Source: an uncultured Mollicutes bacterium (GTDB lineage Bacteria > Bacillota_I > Bacilli_A > RFN20 > CAG-826). From it: a stretch of DNA of 45,374 bases. This document shows, piece after piece, positions 16,880 through 23,904 of this stretch (position 1 is its first letter; each line of letters opens with the position of its first letter). The DNA is taken from contig UQOB01000003.1 in assembly GCA_900542595.1 (NCBI GenBank), positions 1 through 45,374 on the forward strand, read 5' to 3'. The notes below the pieces were generated by a model. The model did not search any database, had not been told where the DNA came from, and saw only the letters and a program-made list of their open reading frames with translations. Both the position numbers and the translations under genes were made by a program.

Positions 16880-17482
16880 TTATTTACCTCCAATTTTTAG
16901 TTTTAAATTTACTCTTCGCCTTATAAGTTCTTTCTTTTCATTCTCTTTAGCTAAATCCATAGCCCTTAATTCCGACTCCACGAAATCAAGTGAGCGAGAA
17001 TAAATCGAAGTTCCCTCATAAGCTGGAAGATCAACAATAGAAACGTCATATAAACGCTCAATCGATGTAATCTTTCTTAGTGGAACATCACCACTTCTAT
17101 CCCATTCCTGGGAAGCGACAGTAAAAGCAAAAGACATCTTATCTAAGAGTCCATTTTGAACCATTTTGTAGATGTCTTTATTTGTTTGTGTATCAAGTAA
17201 CTCGGCTCTTATCTTTAAGCCTTTATCATCAACTTCTAGCTTAAGCGAGCCGTTTTTAGTTCTAGCAATCACAAGAAAGTTATCCATGTGATTATATTTA
17301 AGAGGGACATCTTTCATTGAGGTGTTAGTTAAAGCATTAGGCATAATCATTTCTCTAAAGCCTCGCTTTGCATCCCCTATTAAAGTTTCTTCATTAAATA
17401 CAATGGCATAACCTTCAAGTATCATTTTGTTTTCATCATTACTTGTTAGGTTTAACGTCGCTGTTCTTGTTTCCTTTATCAT
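16880..17482 (-). CDS. Prohead protease, HK97 family
   Basis: 200 residues of a serine-type capsid maturation protease. Visible are the opening 'LEGYAIVFNEET', the catalytic histidine in 'KYNHMDNFLV', the catalytic serine in 'DKMSFAFTV', and 'RLYDVSIVDLPAYEGTSI', which is the signature ending of the family. It overlaps the portal gene by 44 bases in another frame and has AGGAGG before the ATG. Confidence 0.95.
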   Translation of the reverse strand: MIKETRTATLNLTSNDENKMILEGYAIVFNEETLIGDAKRGFREMIMPNALTNTSMKDVPLKYNHMDNFLVIARTKNGSLKLEVDDKGLKIRAELLDTQTNKDIYKMVQNGLLDKMSFAFTVASQEWDRSGDVPLRKITSIERLYDVSIVDLPAYEGTSIYSRSLDFVESELRAMDLAKENEKKELIRRRVNLKLKIGGK

Positions 17483-18689
17483 CTAGGTTTTCCTCCTTTT
17501 CTTCTTCACCAATTTGATATTTATTTGCTTTATCGCTATCGACAAAATTAAGAGATTGAAGCCTCTTGTTTCCTCCTTCGATTGGTTCAAGGCCAAGTAA
17601 CCCTCTACATTCATTTATTGACATAAGACCAAGTGACATGAGCTTCTCTATTGCCGATACCTTAGTAGTCCAGCTTGCATATTGAAGCCTTTCACTATAA
17701 AAGATTATTTCCGTTCCATTTTTAAGTTCGCTATCAGTTAAAAGTCCTAAAGAAAAAGCCTCACTAAGTTGAATAGCAAGAGGCTCAATTGTCGTTTCAT
17801 AAAACGCATTAAATTCATTCTCGTTATAGGAATTGCTAAAGACTGGAAGGCTGACTCCAAAGTAGTCAAGAATCTTAGATTGAATGAAATTAAGTGTATC
17901 TTTATCAACAAGTTTAGGATCTAAAGAAATAGGAACATACTCGCTTTTTAAATCCATAGGTACAATTGAAGATTTGTTTTTAGATGAACCTTCAAGTGCT
18001 CTATTAAATGACTCGACAGCTTTGTTTCTATCTTCTTCTTTTAATAGACCATTAAGTTTTAGGATGCCTTTAATTTGAAATGAGCTAAAGACTGCCTTTT
18101 CTACTCCTTGAAGTAAAGCATCATTTATTCCTAGTGTTTTAAGCAAGGCTTCATGACTTGATTTACTTCCACTTCCTCCAAAGATGTCATTACCTGTATA
18201 GAACCTTCTTAAATGAATCACGTTTTCTTTAGGAAGAATAAATGGCTCACCACTTTCAAAGTAGAACTTTAAATAATAGGTTTCAGACTTATCTATGATT
18301 GGTTCTACGATAATTGGATTAAGTGGATATAAAGCTTTAAGTTCTAATGTATCTTTATCATAAAGTGGATAGACAAAGGCATTATCATTAAGCAAAAGTA
18401 ATGAAACAACCTTATAGATAAACTGATAAGGCGTCATGTATTCGTTTGGTTTTGACTTCAATAAAAAAGAGAGGTGTTTGTTCCTCTCCGTGATTATTCC
18501 ATCTTCACTTCTTTTAATACATCTACCTTTAAGTTTTGCACATTGGCTTGCTATTCTATCAATGCATATTAGAACAACATCTGAATTAGTTATCTTTTCT
18601 CCAAACGGTGTCAAAGGAAGAGCGATATCATTAATCAAACCTAAAGCATTAAAATTTCCTAATTTCTTCTTTTTTCTTTTAAAAATCAC
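17439..18689 (-). CDS. Portal protein, HK97 family
   Basis: 416 residues. The dodecameric ring through which DNA enters the capsid. 'LLLLNDNAFVYPLYDKDT' and 'YFESGEPFILPKENVIHLRR' are characteristic, as is 'IQSKILDYFGVSLPVFS' before the C-terminal wing. The start is GTG at 18689 with AGGAGG upstream. Order with terminase, protease and capsid is standard. Confidence 0.94.
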   Translation of the reverse strand: MIFKRKKKKLGNFNALGLINDIALPLTPFGEKITNSDVVLICIDRIASQCAKLKGRCIKRSEDGIITERNKHLSFLLKSKPNEYMTPYQFIYKVVSLLLLNDNAFVYPLYDKDTLELKALYPLNPIIVEPIIDKSETYYLKFYFESGEPFILPKENVIHLRRFYTGNDIFGGSGSKSSHEALLKTLGINDALLQGVEKAVFSSFQIKGILKLNGLLKEEDRNKAVESFNRALEGSSKNKSSIVPMDLKSEYVPISLDPKLVDKDTLNFIQSKILDYFGVSLPVFSNSYNENEFNAFYETTIEPLAIQLSEAFSLGLLTDSELKNGTEIIFYSERLQYASWTTKVSAIEKLMSLGLMSINECRGLLGLEPIEGGNKRLQSLNFVDSDKANKYQIGEEEKEENLDDKGNKNSDVKPNK

Positions 18690-18763
18690 ATTAAAACTCC
18701 TCCTTTTTCTAAAATTTGAGTAAAAGAAAAGGCTCGATTAGGGGCCCTAAAAGTATGTATTTT

Positions 18764-19375
18764 TTATTTCCAATCTATGCCAGAAGAATATTTATTTTTA
18801 ATTGGCTTATAAAAGGAATCGTCAATAATTTTAAAATGACAGCTCTTAAAAGAAAAAGTTGTATAAAAAATATAGGTACAATCTTCCCTGTGCTTTCTAG
18901 TTCCTACTGTCATTAAGCTATATACAAGTTCACCATTTTCAATCTTACAATCATCCAAATAGTAGCGATCTTCTTTAGTTGAGAAGTCTAATGCCTTTTT
19001 AGGATACCCAGGAAGCAATTCTATTTCTTGTTCGCGTTGAAAAGGAGAATTGAATTCCTTAAAGTGAGAGACTTTCGCTTCGTTTTTCCTTTTTAATTCT
19101 TCTTCGTACTTTTGTTGCCACTCCCTTAATTCTTCAGCTTGCTTCTTTTCTTCTTCTTCGATTGGTTTTGGGTCCACTACCTCTATTTCATCGTTGAAAA
19201 ATTTTGAAAAAGTAAATGTTAATTCTTCACTTTCATAATCATAATATCGAAAGGCTGTAACAATTTTCTTGCTATAATCAATTTTATCTACTTTAAATAT
19301 TTGTAATTCTTTGTCATCTTCTTCATCTTTTTTCCATCTGAAGAATTTGACATCTTTAATTTCATCTAATGTCAT
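18764..19375 (-). CDS. Unknown acidic protein inserted between terminase and portal
   Basis: 203 residues, not recognised. It has a beta-like N-terminal part, a charged coiled-coil segment (about 95-125, 'EEEKKQAEELREWQQKYEEE') and a beta-rich C-terminus with several aromatic residues. Large terminase and portal are normally adjacent, so this is an insertion in the head module. A TG-extended TAAAAT box lies about 17 bases before its ATG, suggesting its own promoter. It could be an accessory gene such as superinfection exclusion or anti-defence; nothing in the sequence decides. Confidence 0.6.
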   Translation of the reverse strand: MTLDEIKDVKFFRWKKDEEDDKELQIFKVDKIDYSKKIVTAFRYYDYESEELTFTFSKFFNDEIEVVDPKPIEEEEKKQAEELREWQQKYEEELKRKNEAKVSHFKEFNSPFQREQEIELLPGYPKKALDFSTKEDRYYLDDCKIENGELVYSLMTVGTRKHREDCTYIFYTTFSFKSCHFKIIDDSFYKPIKNKYSSGIDWK

Positions 19376-19391
19376 AATGTCACCTTAATAA

Positions 19392-19397
19392 ATTTTA
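19392..19397 (-). promoter_or_regulatory. Candidate extended -10 box
   Basis: Minus-strand TGGTAAAAT, that is a TG-extended TAAAAT, lies upstream of the unknown gene ending at 18764. No good -35 box is seen 17 bases before it. Weak evidence, given only because the gene looks like an independent insertion. Confidence 0.3.
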
Positions 19398-19420
19398 CCA
19401 TAAAACTCGATATTTTCTTA

Positions 19421-21079
19421 TTATTTCACAACACTTTCATAATCTAACTTATATCTAGTAAGCGTTGCATAAGCAATAATTGTCGCAACTGTTCCATCTA
19501 TTCTTTTTAATCTTGAGTTTAGTTTTGATGGTTGGATATTTCCATTAACATCAACCTTAGTCTGAGTATTAGCTAAGCACCACTTGATAATTGGATTATT
19601 GTTATAGTTTAAAGTATGGTTTCTTAAGTCAGCTTCAAGCTGTTTCATAGGCTCAGATAACGTATAAACACCTTGTCTTATCTTTTCCATTTCAAAACCC
19701 ATATCTTCCATTTCTTTAACCCAATATTGAGAGTTCCAAGGATCGTAACCAACCCAAAGTGGTCTAATATCATATTTATCAATCATCATTCTAAACCATT
19801 GAGTTACTAAACTAAAATCATTTTGAGAACCATCAGTTAAAGTGATATATCCTTTTTCAACCCAAATATCATAAGGAACACTATCTTCCTCTATTCTCTC
19901 TTTTAAAGCATCACTAGGCATAAAGAAATGGCTTATTAAATACTTCTTGCCACCTTTTTCAACATAAAGAACTGCACAAGTAAGGTCGGTGGTTGAAGAA
20001 AGGTCAACGCCTCCTATTGCATAACTTCCTCTTAAATCATCAATTTTAAATGTATCTTTGTTTTCAATATCTTTAAAGTTAAGCCAGCTTCCATCTTCAG
20101 TTTGCTTGATATTAAAGTCTTTACAAAGCATTGTCACTCTTGTAGCTAAGTCGTTTTTAGATTTGTTCATTAAATCTTCTAAATATGAAACTTGCTTAAT
20201 TTCACCTAGACTAGGATTAGACTTTATCCAAGTTTTAGGATCAGTAAATATCTCTTCTTGTGAGTCCTGGGTATAGAGCCAAGGAAGTACACGTTCATCT
20301 TCTATCTCACCTTTTATAATCTTTCTAGCATATTCAAGTTTGCTATCTAGAAAACCTCCTACTGTTACTCCTTCAGTTGTGATAATAAAAATAAGTGGTT
20401 CTTTCTTTGTTGATTGAGATTGTTTAATTGCGTCATAAACTTTGCTATCGGTCATTTCATGAACTTCATCAATACAGCCAACTTCAATGTTATAACCATC
20501 TTTATTTTTAGATTGAGCAGACATCTTTTTAATCTTAGATTTATTTAAAGAACTTCTCTTATCGTTTTTCTTTCCAAACTTAATGCAGAAGATATTTTTA
20601 CTAGTTCTTTTCTCTAAAGTTGGACTAGCTTCTCTCATGTTATTAATCTCATCAAATAAGATATTAGCTTGTTCACTAGTATTTGATGCACAGACAATAT
20701 CAACACCTTTTGAAAGAAAGAACTCTGCTAGATCAATTCCAGCAATAAAGGTGGTTTTTCCATTCTTTCTAGCAATAAGAAGAATGACCTCATTAAATCT
20801 TCTAAGTTTAGTATCGCTCATCTTAAAGCCATAACTTACCTGAAGAAAAGCCTTCTCCCATAAGGTGAGCTTAAAAGGAAGCCCAGTAAAAGGAGATTTC
20901 GTGTGTTTACAAAAGGTTTCAATGAAATCTATACGAATAGAACCTGGCTTTAAATCAAAGAAATATCTAGAATTAGCAAGGTCTTTATATAAATTATCAA
21001 GAGTTTTCATTAACTCTTTACCAACTAAAATCTCTCCACTTTTGACTTTCTCATAATACTCTAAAAAGTAGTTTTTCAT
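19421..21079 (-). CDS. Terminase large subunit
   Basis: 552 residues, YmfN/Terminase_1 type packaging motor. The ATPase shows 'LLIARKNGKTTFIAGI' (Walker A variant, about residues 101-116) and 'CIDEVHEM' (Walker B). The nuclease part shows 'GGVDLSSTTDLTCAVL' with its metal-binding aspartate and 'GYDPWNSQYW'. The ending 'LKRIDGTVATIIAYATLTRY' is typical. It overlaps the small terminase by 4 bases (ATGA). Confidence 0.95.
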   Translation of the reverse strand: MKNYFLEYYEKVKSGEILVGKELMKTLDNLYKDLANSRYFFDLKPGSIRIDFIETFCKHTKSPFTGLPFKLTLWEKAFLQVSYGFKMSDTKLRRFNEVILLIARKNGKTTFIAGIDLAEFFLSKGVDIVCASNTSEQANILFDEINNMREASPTLEKRTSKNIFCIKFGKKNDKRSSLNKSKIKKMSAQSKNKDGYNIEVGCIDEVHEMTDSKVYDAIKQSQSTKKEPLIFIITTEGVTVGGFLDSKLEYARKIIKGEIEDERVLPWLYTQDSQEEIFTDPKTWIKSNPSLGEIKQVSYLEDLMNKSKNDLATRVTMLCKDFNIKQTEDGSWLNFKDIENKDTFKIDDLRGSYAIGGVDLSSTTDLTCAVLYVEKGGKKYLISHFFMPSDALKERIEEDSVPYDIWVEKGYITLTDGSQNDFSLVTQWFRMMIDKYDIRPLWVGYDPWNSQYWVKEMEDMGFEMEKIRQGVYTLSEPMKQLEADLRNHTLNYNNNPIIKWCLANTQTKVDVNGNIQPSKLNSRLKRIDGTVATIIAYATLTRYKLDYESVVK

Positions 21080-21426
21080 CTTTCTTCTATAGCTTTCTTC
21101 ATAAATTCATCAAAGGCATCATCTTCTTCACTGATATCAGTATCTAGTATAGAATTTAAAGTTTTAATGATTCCTTGATAAACGCTTAACATTGATAGAT
21201 AAGACTTCAAATTAGGATTAGTTCTCGTTGTTCCTTTATTTGAAACTTGAACAGTCCCTTGTTTCTTGATTGTCTTTTCTAAACTTCTAAGTTCAACAGT
21301 AAGAAATGCTGCCTTTTTAAGAAGCTCATCAACTAAAGGAAGCTTATCTTCATTACCATTTAAAAAGAGGCCTTTTAGCCTCTCATATTCTTTATAAACA
21401 CATGTATTACTTTCATTATCATTCAT
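21076..21426 (-). CDS. Terminase small subunit, P27-like
   Basis: 116 residues. The pattern 'VDELLKKAAFLTVELRSLEK', then 'TNPNLKSYLSMLSVYQGIIK', is that of P27-type small terminases, and it directly precedes and overlaps the large terminase. It should recognise packaging DNA. A second, different small-terminase-like gene lies far upstream at 30212-30751. Confidence 0.75.
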   Translation of the reverse strand: MNDNESNTCVYKEYERLKGLFLNGNEDKLPLVDELLKKAAFLTVELRSLEKTIKKQGTVQVSNKGTTRTNPNLKSYLSMLSVYQGIIKTLNSILDTDISEEDDAFDEFMKKAIEER

Positions 21427-21856
21427 TTAATTTAACTCCTTTCAAAAGCCTTGTAGGAATTACCATCACGCTTTTAAAATTAGGCGCTTTTAAGGCTTTT
21501 TGTGCGACTTTATTTAAGTCGTTGGGTTCTTCTTCCATCCCCTTTACAAAAGCGAACGTAAGCCCTAATTTAGCGTTATGTTCGAAGGCTATTTTCTTGC
21601 CTAGATAAAGCTCAATATCACTTAATTTAAAGGTATCATCACTCGTTTTAATAAGTTTTATTCTTCCGTCTCTTATAAGCATTGCGTTTGAATTAACTTT
21701 ATAAGTAGCTTGGAAATATCGGTAAGGAAGGATTATCCTGTTATTGCAATCAAGGCACACTCCTTCGTTAATTAAAGGCGCTCCATTATTTGGATAACGT
21801 TCAAGTAAATGCCCACATAAAGGACAATGTTTCTTTTCAAAATTAAAATAATTCAT
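21419..21856 (-). CDS. Zinc-ribbon protein, unknown
   Basis: 145 residues. The N-terminus has a four-cysteine zinc ribbon (CPLCG at 11-15, CLDCN near 34-38). The rest is beta-rich without a recognised domain. It is the last gene of a tightly coupled set (amidoligase, cyclotransferase, acidic protein) and starts at TAATG, while its end overlaps the small terminase by 8 bases. It could belong functionally to either group. Confidence 0.6.
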   Translation of the reverse strand: MNYFNFEKKHCPLCGHLLERYPNNGAPLINEGVCLDCNNRIILPYRYFQATYKVNSNAMLIRDGRIKLIKTSDDTFKLSDIELYLGKKIAFEHNAKLGLTFAFVKGMEEEPNDLNKVAQKALKAPNFKSVMVIPTRLLKGVKLNE

Positions 21857-22080
21857 TAGTAGTATGCCTCCTCTTCTATTGCGATGCGCTTGAAGATTCG
21901 CACACAGGTTTTATAGAGTTCATCATCTGCAGCAATATAGGAATAGTCCTCTTCGCTTGCCTCATCTGGAACTCCGCATGATAGCCAATCTTCCATCAGT
22001 TCCTCGTTGTTTACTGAATGTGCAAATTCATCCATTGCCTTTAGTTGGTTTGCCCTTAACTCAATCAATGCTTCACTCAT
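21856..22080 (-). CDS. Small acidic protein of the amidoligase cassette
   Basis: 74 residues, strongly acidic. The central 'EDWLSCGVPDEASEEDYSYI' is a pattern I associate with small proteins that accompany amidoligase genes in clostridial phages, but no function is known. It begins two bases after the cyclotransferase stop and ends in a TAATG overlap with the zinc-ribbon gene. Confidence 0.6.
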   Translation of the reverse strand: MSEALIELRANQLKAMDEFAHSVNNEELMEDWLSCGVPDEASEEDYSYIAADDELYKTCVRIFKRIAIEEEAYY

Positions 22081-22082
22081 TT

Positions 22083-22502
22083 TTACTCTGCCTCCTTATA
22101 AGCTTTAAATAGATAAGATGTATCAAACCCAAAATCCCTATAGCCTTGTAGACAAGTGCTCATATAAAAAGTATCAGGAACCATTACTCCTCTTACCCTT
22201 TCGTTCATCACATAAACAAGGGCTTTAATTGGTTTGCCATTAAGTTCTACGTCGAGGTATTCCTTCCTATAATGAGTTGGATAGGCTTCATATCTATCTA
22301 GGCTTTTTTCATCAGTTTCATCAATTTCAAAGATACCTAGCGGAACTTCACCATTAGGGTTTTCTTTGATTGTTAGATAATACCTAAATTCAAGCTCATA
22401 GCCCTTAAGAAGGAAACTACCCACCTTTTTGGCGTTTGGGCATCTCCTTCTCATTTGGCTAAGGTTTAGGTTTGAGCCATATGCTAAATAATACTTCTTC
22501 AT
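22083..22502 (-). CDS. Gamma-glutamylcyclotransferase-like (AIG2/GGCT) protein
   Basis: 139 residues. The family signature 'YLAYGSNLN' lies at residues 5-13, and the predicted catalytic glutamate sits in 'DRYEAYPTHYRKEYL' near 78. Enzymes of this fold release 5-oxoproline from gamma-glutamyl amines or remove gamma-glutamyl amide bonds. The ATG at 22502 overlaps the amidoligase stop (TAATG), so the two products are probably made in a fixed ratio. GGAGGG lies just upstream. Confidence 0.88.
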   Translation of the reverse strand: MKKYYLAYGSNLNLSQMRRRCPNAKKVGSFLLKGYELEFRYYLTIKENPNGEVPLGIFEIDETDEKSLDRYEAYPTHYRKEYLDVELNGKPIKALVYVMNERVRGVMVPDTFYMSTCLQGYRDFGFDTSYLFKAYKEAE

Positions 22503-23425
22503 TATCTTGTCCCTCCTAATGTCGCTTCCCTGCTTCCAAATCTCCAAGCCGAGCATCCACTTAAAGCGTTAGTCAAATGGTCTCTGCAGTTTTTGAATTC
22601 CTCGCCAATCATACCGATTCTATTGAGGTAGGTTCTCATTGCAAATTTCTCATTTTCGACTTGTGGTTTCTTTGAGCTAGCGCACTTTTGAGTTAATGCT
22701 TGGTGGTTTAAGGCAAGAGCTAAGCAAATGTAACTTCTAACCTTTCCAGCATGAAGTTCACTATTGAAACCTCTAAGTTCTACCGTGTGGTTCCCTGTGA
22801 AGAAGCTATGAAGGTTTAGAAAGTGATATCTACTATCGTGATAATGAGTATTTCTACTTCCGTAGTAGCCTTCGTACCAGATGTCAGCGAGTTGCTCCAT
22901 TGTCTTAGGATGCTTCTTATTGATATTAGCTACCAAGTGTTCATCCATCTTCTTACAGAACCTTATTCTCTCAGGCTTGATTTCAAGAGCCTTATAAAGA
23001 AGGTCGTTTTTAGAAGCGATGATGTTGATAAAGTTTCTAATGGTTCTTACATCGTGGTCAGCACCATCTAAGTGGATGTGGATACCGCAACTAGCATTAG
23101 TGAATGCACCAGCCTTTCTTAAGGCTCTGACTATCTCTTGCAATGTTTCAATATCCTCATCATAGATAAGGATAGGACTTACTAGCTCGCAAGAATAATC
23201 TCTACTAGCGCTTATGACTTCACCATTTCTTTTGGTCTGACATCTTAAGGAACCATCATACATGACTTTCCATTTCCTTCCGTCAGGTGCTGTAATGACC
23301 TTGCTGTCGTAATAGTCTCTAGGTTCACTGATCGTTCCATTAAGGTAATCAGCTACAAGCTTTGAAGCCTTGTTTCTAGTGATTCCAGTGAATTCAATTT
23401 CAATACCGAATTTTTCTTTAAACAT
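22502..23425 (-). CDS. Amidoligase-family protein (ATP-dependent COOH-NH2 ligase)
   Basis: About 307 residues. The opening 'KFGIEIEFTGI' and the central 'CGIHIHLDGADHDVRTIRNF' with its paired histidines are the marks of the Amidoligase_2 family, distant relatives of glutamine synthetase/gamma-glutamylcysteine ligase. These are predicted to join a carboxylate to an amine on peptides, proteins or wall components. The start chosen is the ATG at 23425, about ten bases after GAGGT; an upstream TTG would add 27 residues that look non-coding. It is the first gene of a four-gene cassette placed in front of the terminase. Confidence 0.88.
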   Translation of the reverse strand: MFKEKFGIEIEFTGITRNKASKLVADYLNGTISEPRDYYDSKVITAPDGRKWKVMYDGSLRCQTKRNGEVISASRDYSCELVSPILIYDEDIETLQEIVRALRKAGAFTNASCGIHIHLDGADHDVRTIRNFINIIASKNDLLYKALEIKPERIRFCKKMDEHLVANINKKHPKTMEQLADIWYEGYYGSRNTHYHDSRYHFLNLHSFFTGNHTVELRGFNSELHAGKVRSYICLALALNHQALTQKCASSKKPQVENEKFAMRTYLNRIGMIGEEFKNCRDHLTNALSGCSAWRFGSREATLGGTR

Positions 23426-23473
23426 AATGTTTTTACCTCTTTCTTGAAGGTGTGTTTCTTTACCCTTCGCACA

Positions 23474-23492
23474 TATATAAATCACTCTAAAA
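23474..23492 (-). repeat. Motif TTTAGAGYGATDTATATR, copy b
   Basis: Minus strand TTTTAGAGTGATTTATATA, upstream of the amidoligase. Very similar words lie at 23796-23814 before the 68-residue gene and at 4202-4219 before the first recombinase. In each case a ribosome site follows within 10-25 bases. Confidence 0.45.
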
Positions 23493-23562
23493 ACACACGA
23501 TAGCAACTACATTTTTGAGGTATTTTTAAGTATTTTTTTGATGCAGAAATAGGCAAAAGAAA

Positions 23563-23582
23563 AGGAGCCGTTACTTAGCTCC
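23563..23582 (-). terminator. Intrinsic terminator overlapping a stop codon
   Basis: Minus strand GGAGC and GCTCC pair over a nine-base loop that contains the TAA of the 68-residue gene, followed by TTTTCTTTT. It lies in line within the late block, ahead of the amidoligase cassette. Confidence 0.7.
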
Positions 23583-23777
23583 ATCAAGAAGTTTTTTCAT
23601 TGCTTCTTGTATCTTCTTTTCGCCTCTTGCAAGAGTATTGAAGTTACTGATATCTACCAGTTCTATTGTTCCCACACCATTGATAACGATGTGATATTTA
23701 CTTTTCATCTTGTTATATAAGGTTCTTGTTTCATCACTTAAACCTCTAAGTTTTTCTTGTAACTTTTCTAATGACAT
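23571..23777 (-). CDS. Small helical protein, unknown
   Basis: 68 residues, mostly helical with one beta hairpin ('KYHIVINGVGTIELVDISNF'). Not recognised. GGAGG lies eight bases before the ATG. It stands alone between two terminators (23851-23878 and 23563-23582), so it is probably transcribed from its own promoter. Size and isolation would suit a small regulator or an anti-host protein (inference). Confidence 0.6.
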   Translation of the reverse strand: MSLEKLQEKLRGLSDETRTLYNKMKSKYHIVINGVGTIELVDISNFNTLARGEKKIQEAMKKLLDGAK

Positions 23778-23795
23778 AATTCATGCCTCCTCGTG

Positions 23796-23814
23796 TATAT
23801 ACATCGCTCTAAAG
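23796..23814 (-). repeat. Motif TTTAGAGYGATDTATATR, copy a
   Basis: Minus strand CTTTAGAGCGATGTATATA just upstream of the ribosome site of the 68-residue gene. It matches copy b at 23474-23492 and, over a shorter length, 4202-4219. TATATA could serve as a -10 box, but no -35 is obvious. Confidence 0.45.
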
Positions 23815-23850
23815 GCAGGTTATATCAAGTCAAATAGACACTATTTCCAA

Positions 23851-23878
23851 AAGAAAAGAGCCCATATTTCAGAGCTCT
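23851..23878 (-). terminator. Intrinsic terminator after the metalloprotease
   Basis: Minus strand AGAGCTC pairs with GGGCTCT (one G-T) over an eight-base loop, followed by TTTCTTTT. It closes the lipoprotein/metalloprotease unit, about 27 bases after the stop. Confidence 0.8.
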
Positions 23879-23904
23879 AATCATTTAAGCAATCAAGTAG
23901 TATT

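Noticed and set aside
18728..18748. GGCTCGATTAGGGGCC hairpin after the unknown insert gene as a terminator
   Set aside because: Only three to four solid pairs with a mismatch; too weak to call despite a T-rich tail.
18716..18916. Plus-strand frame between portal and the unknown insert
   Set aside because: Overlaps a better minus-strand gene and has no ribosome site.
23426..23506. Longer N-terminus for the amidoligase
   Set aside because: The extra 27 residues start at TTG after an in-frame stop, lack a ribosome site and do not resemble the family, which begins at 'KFGIEIEF'.
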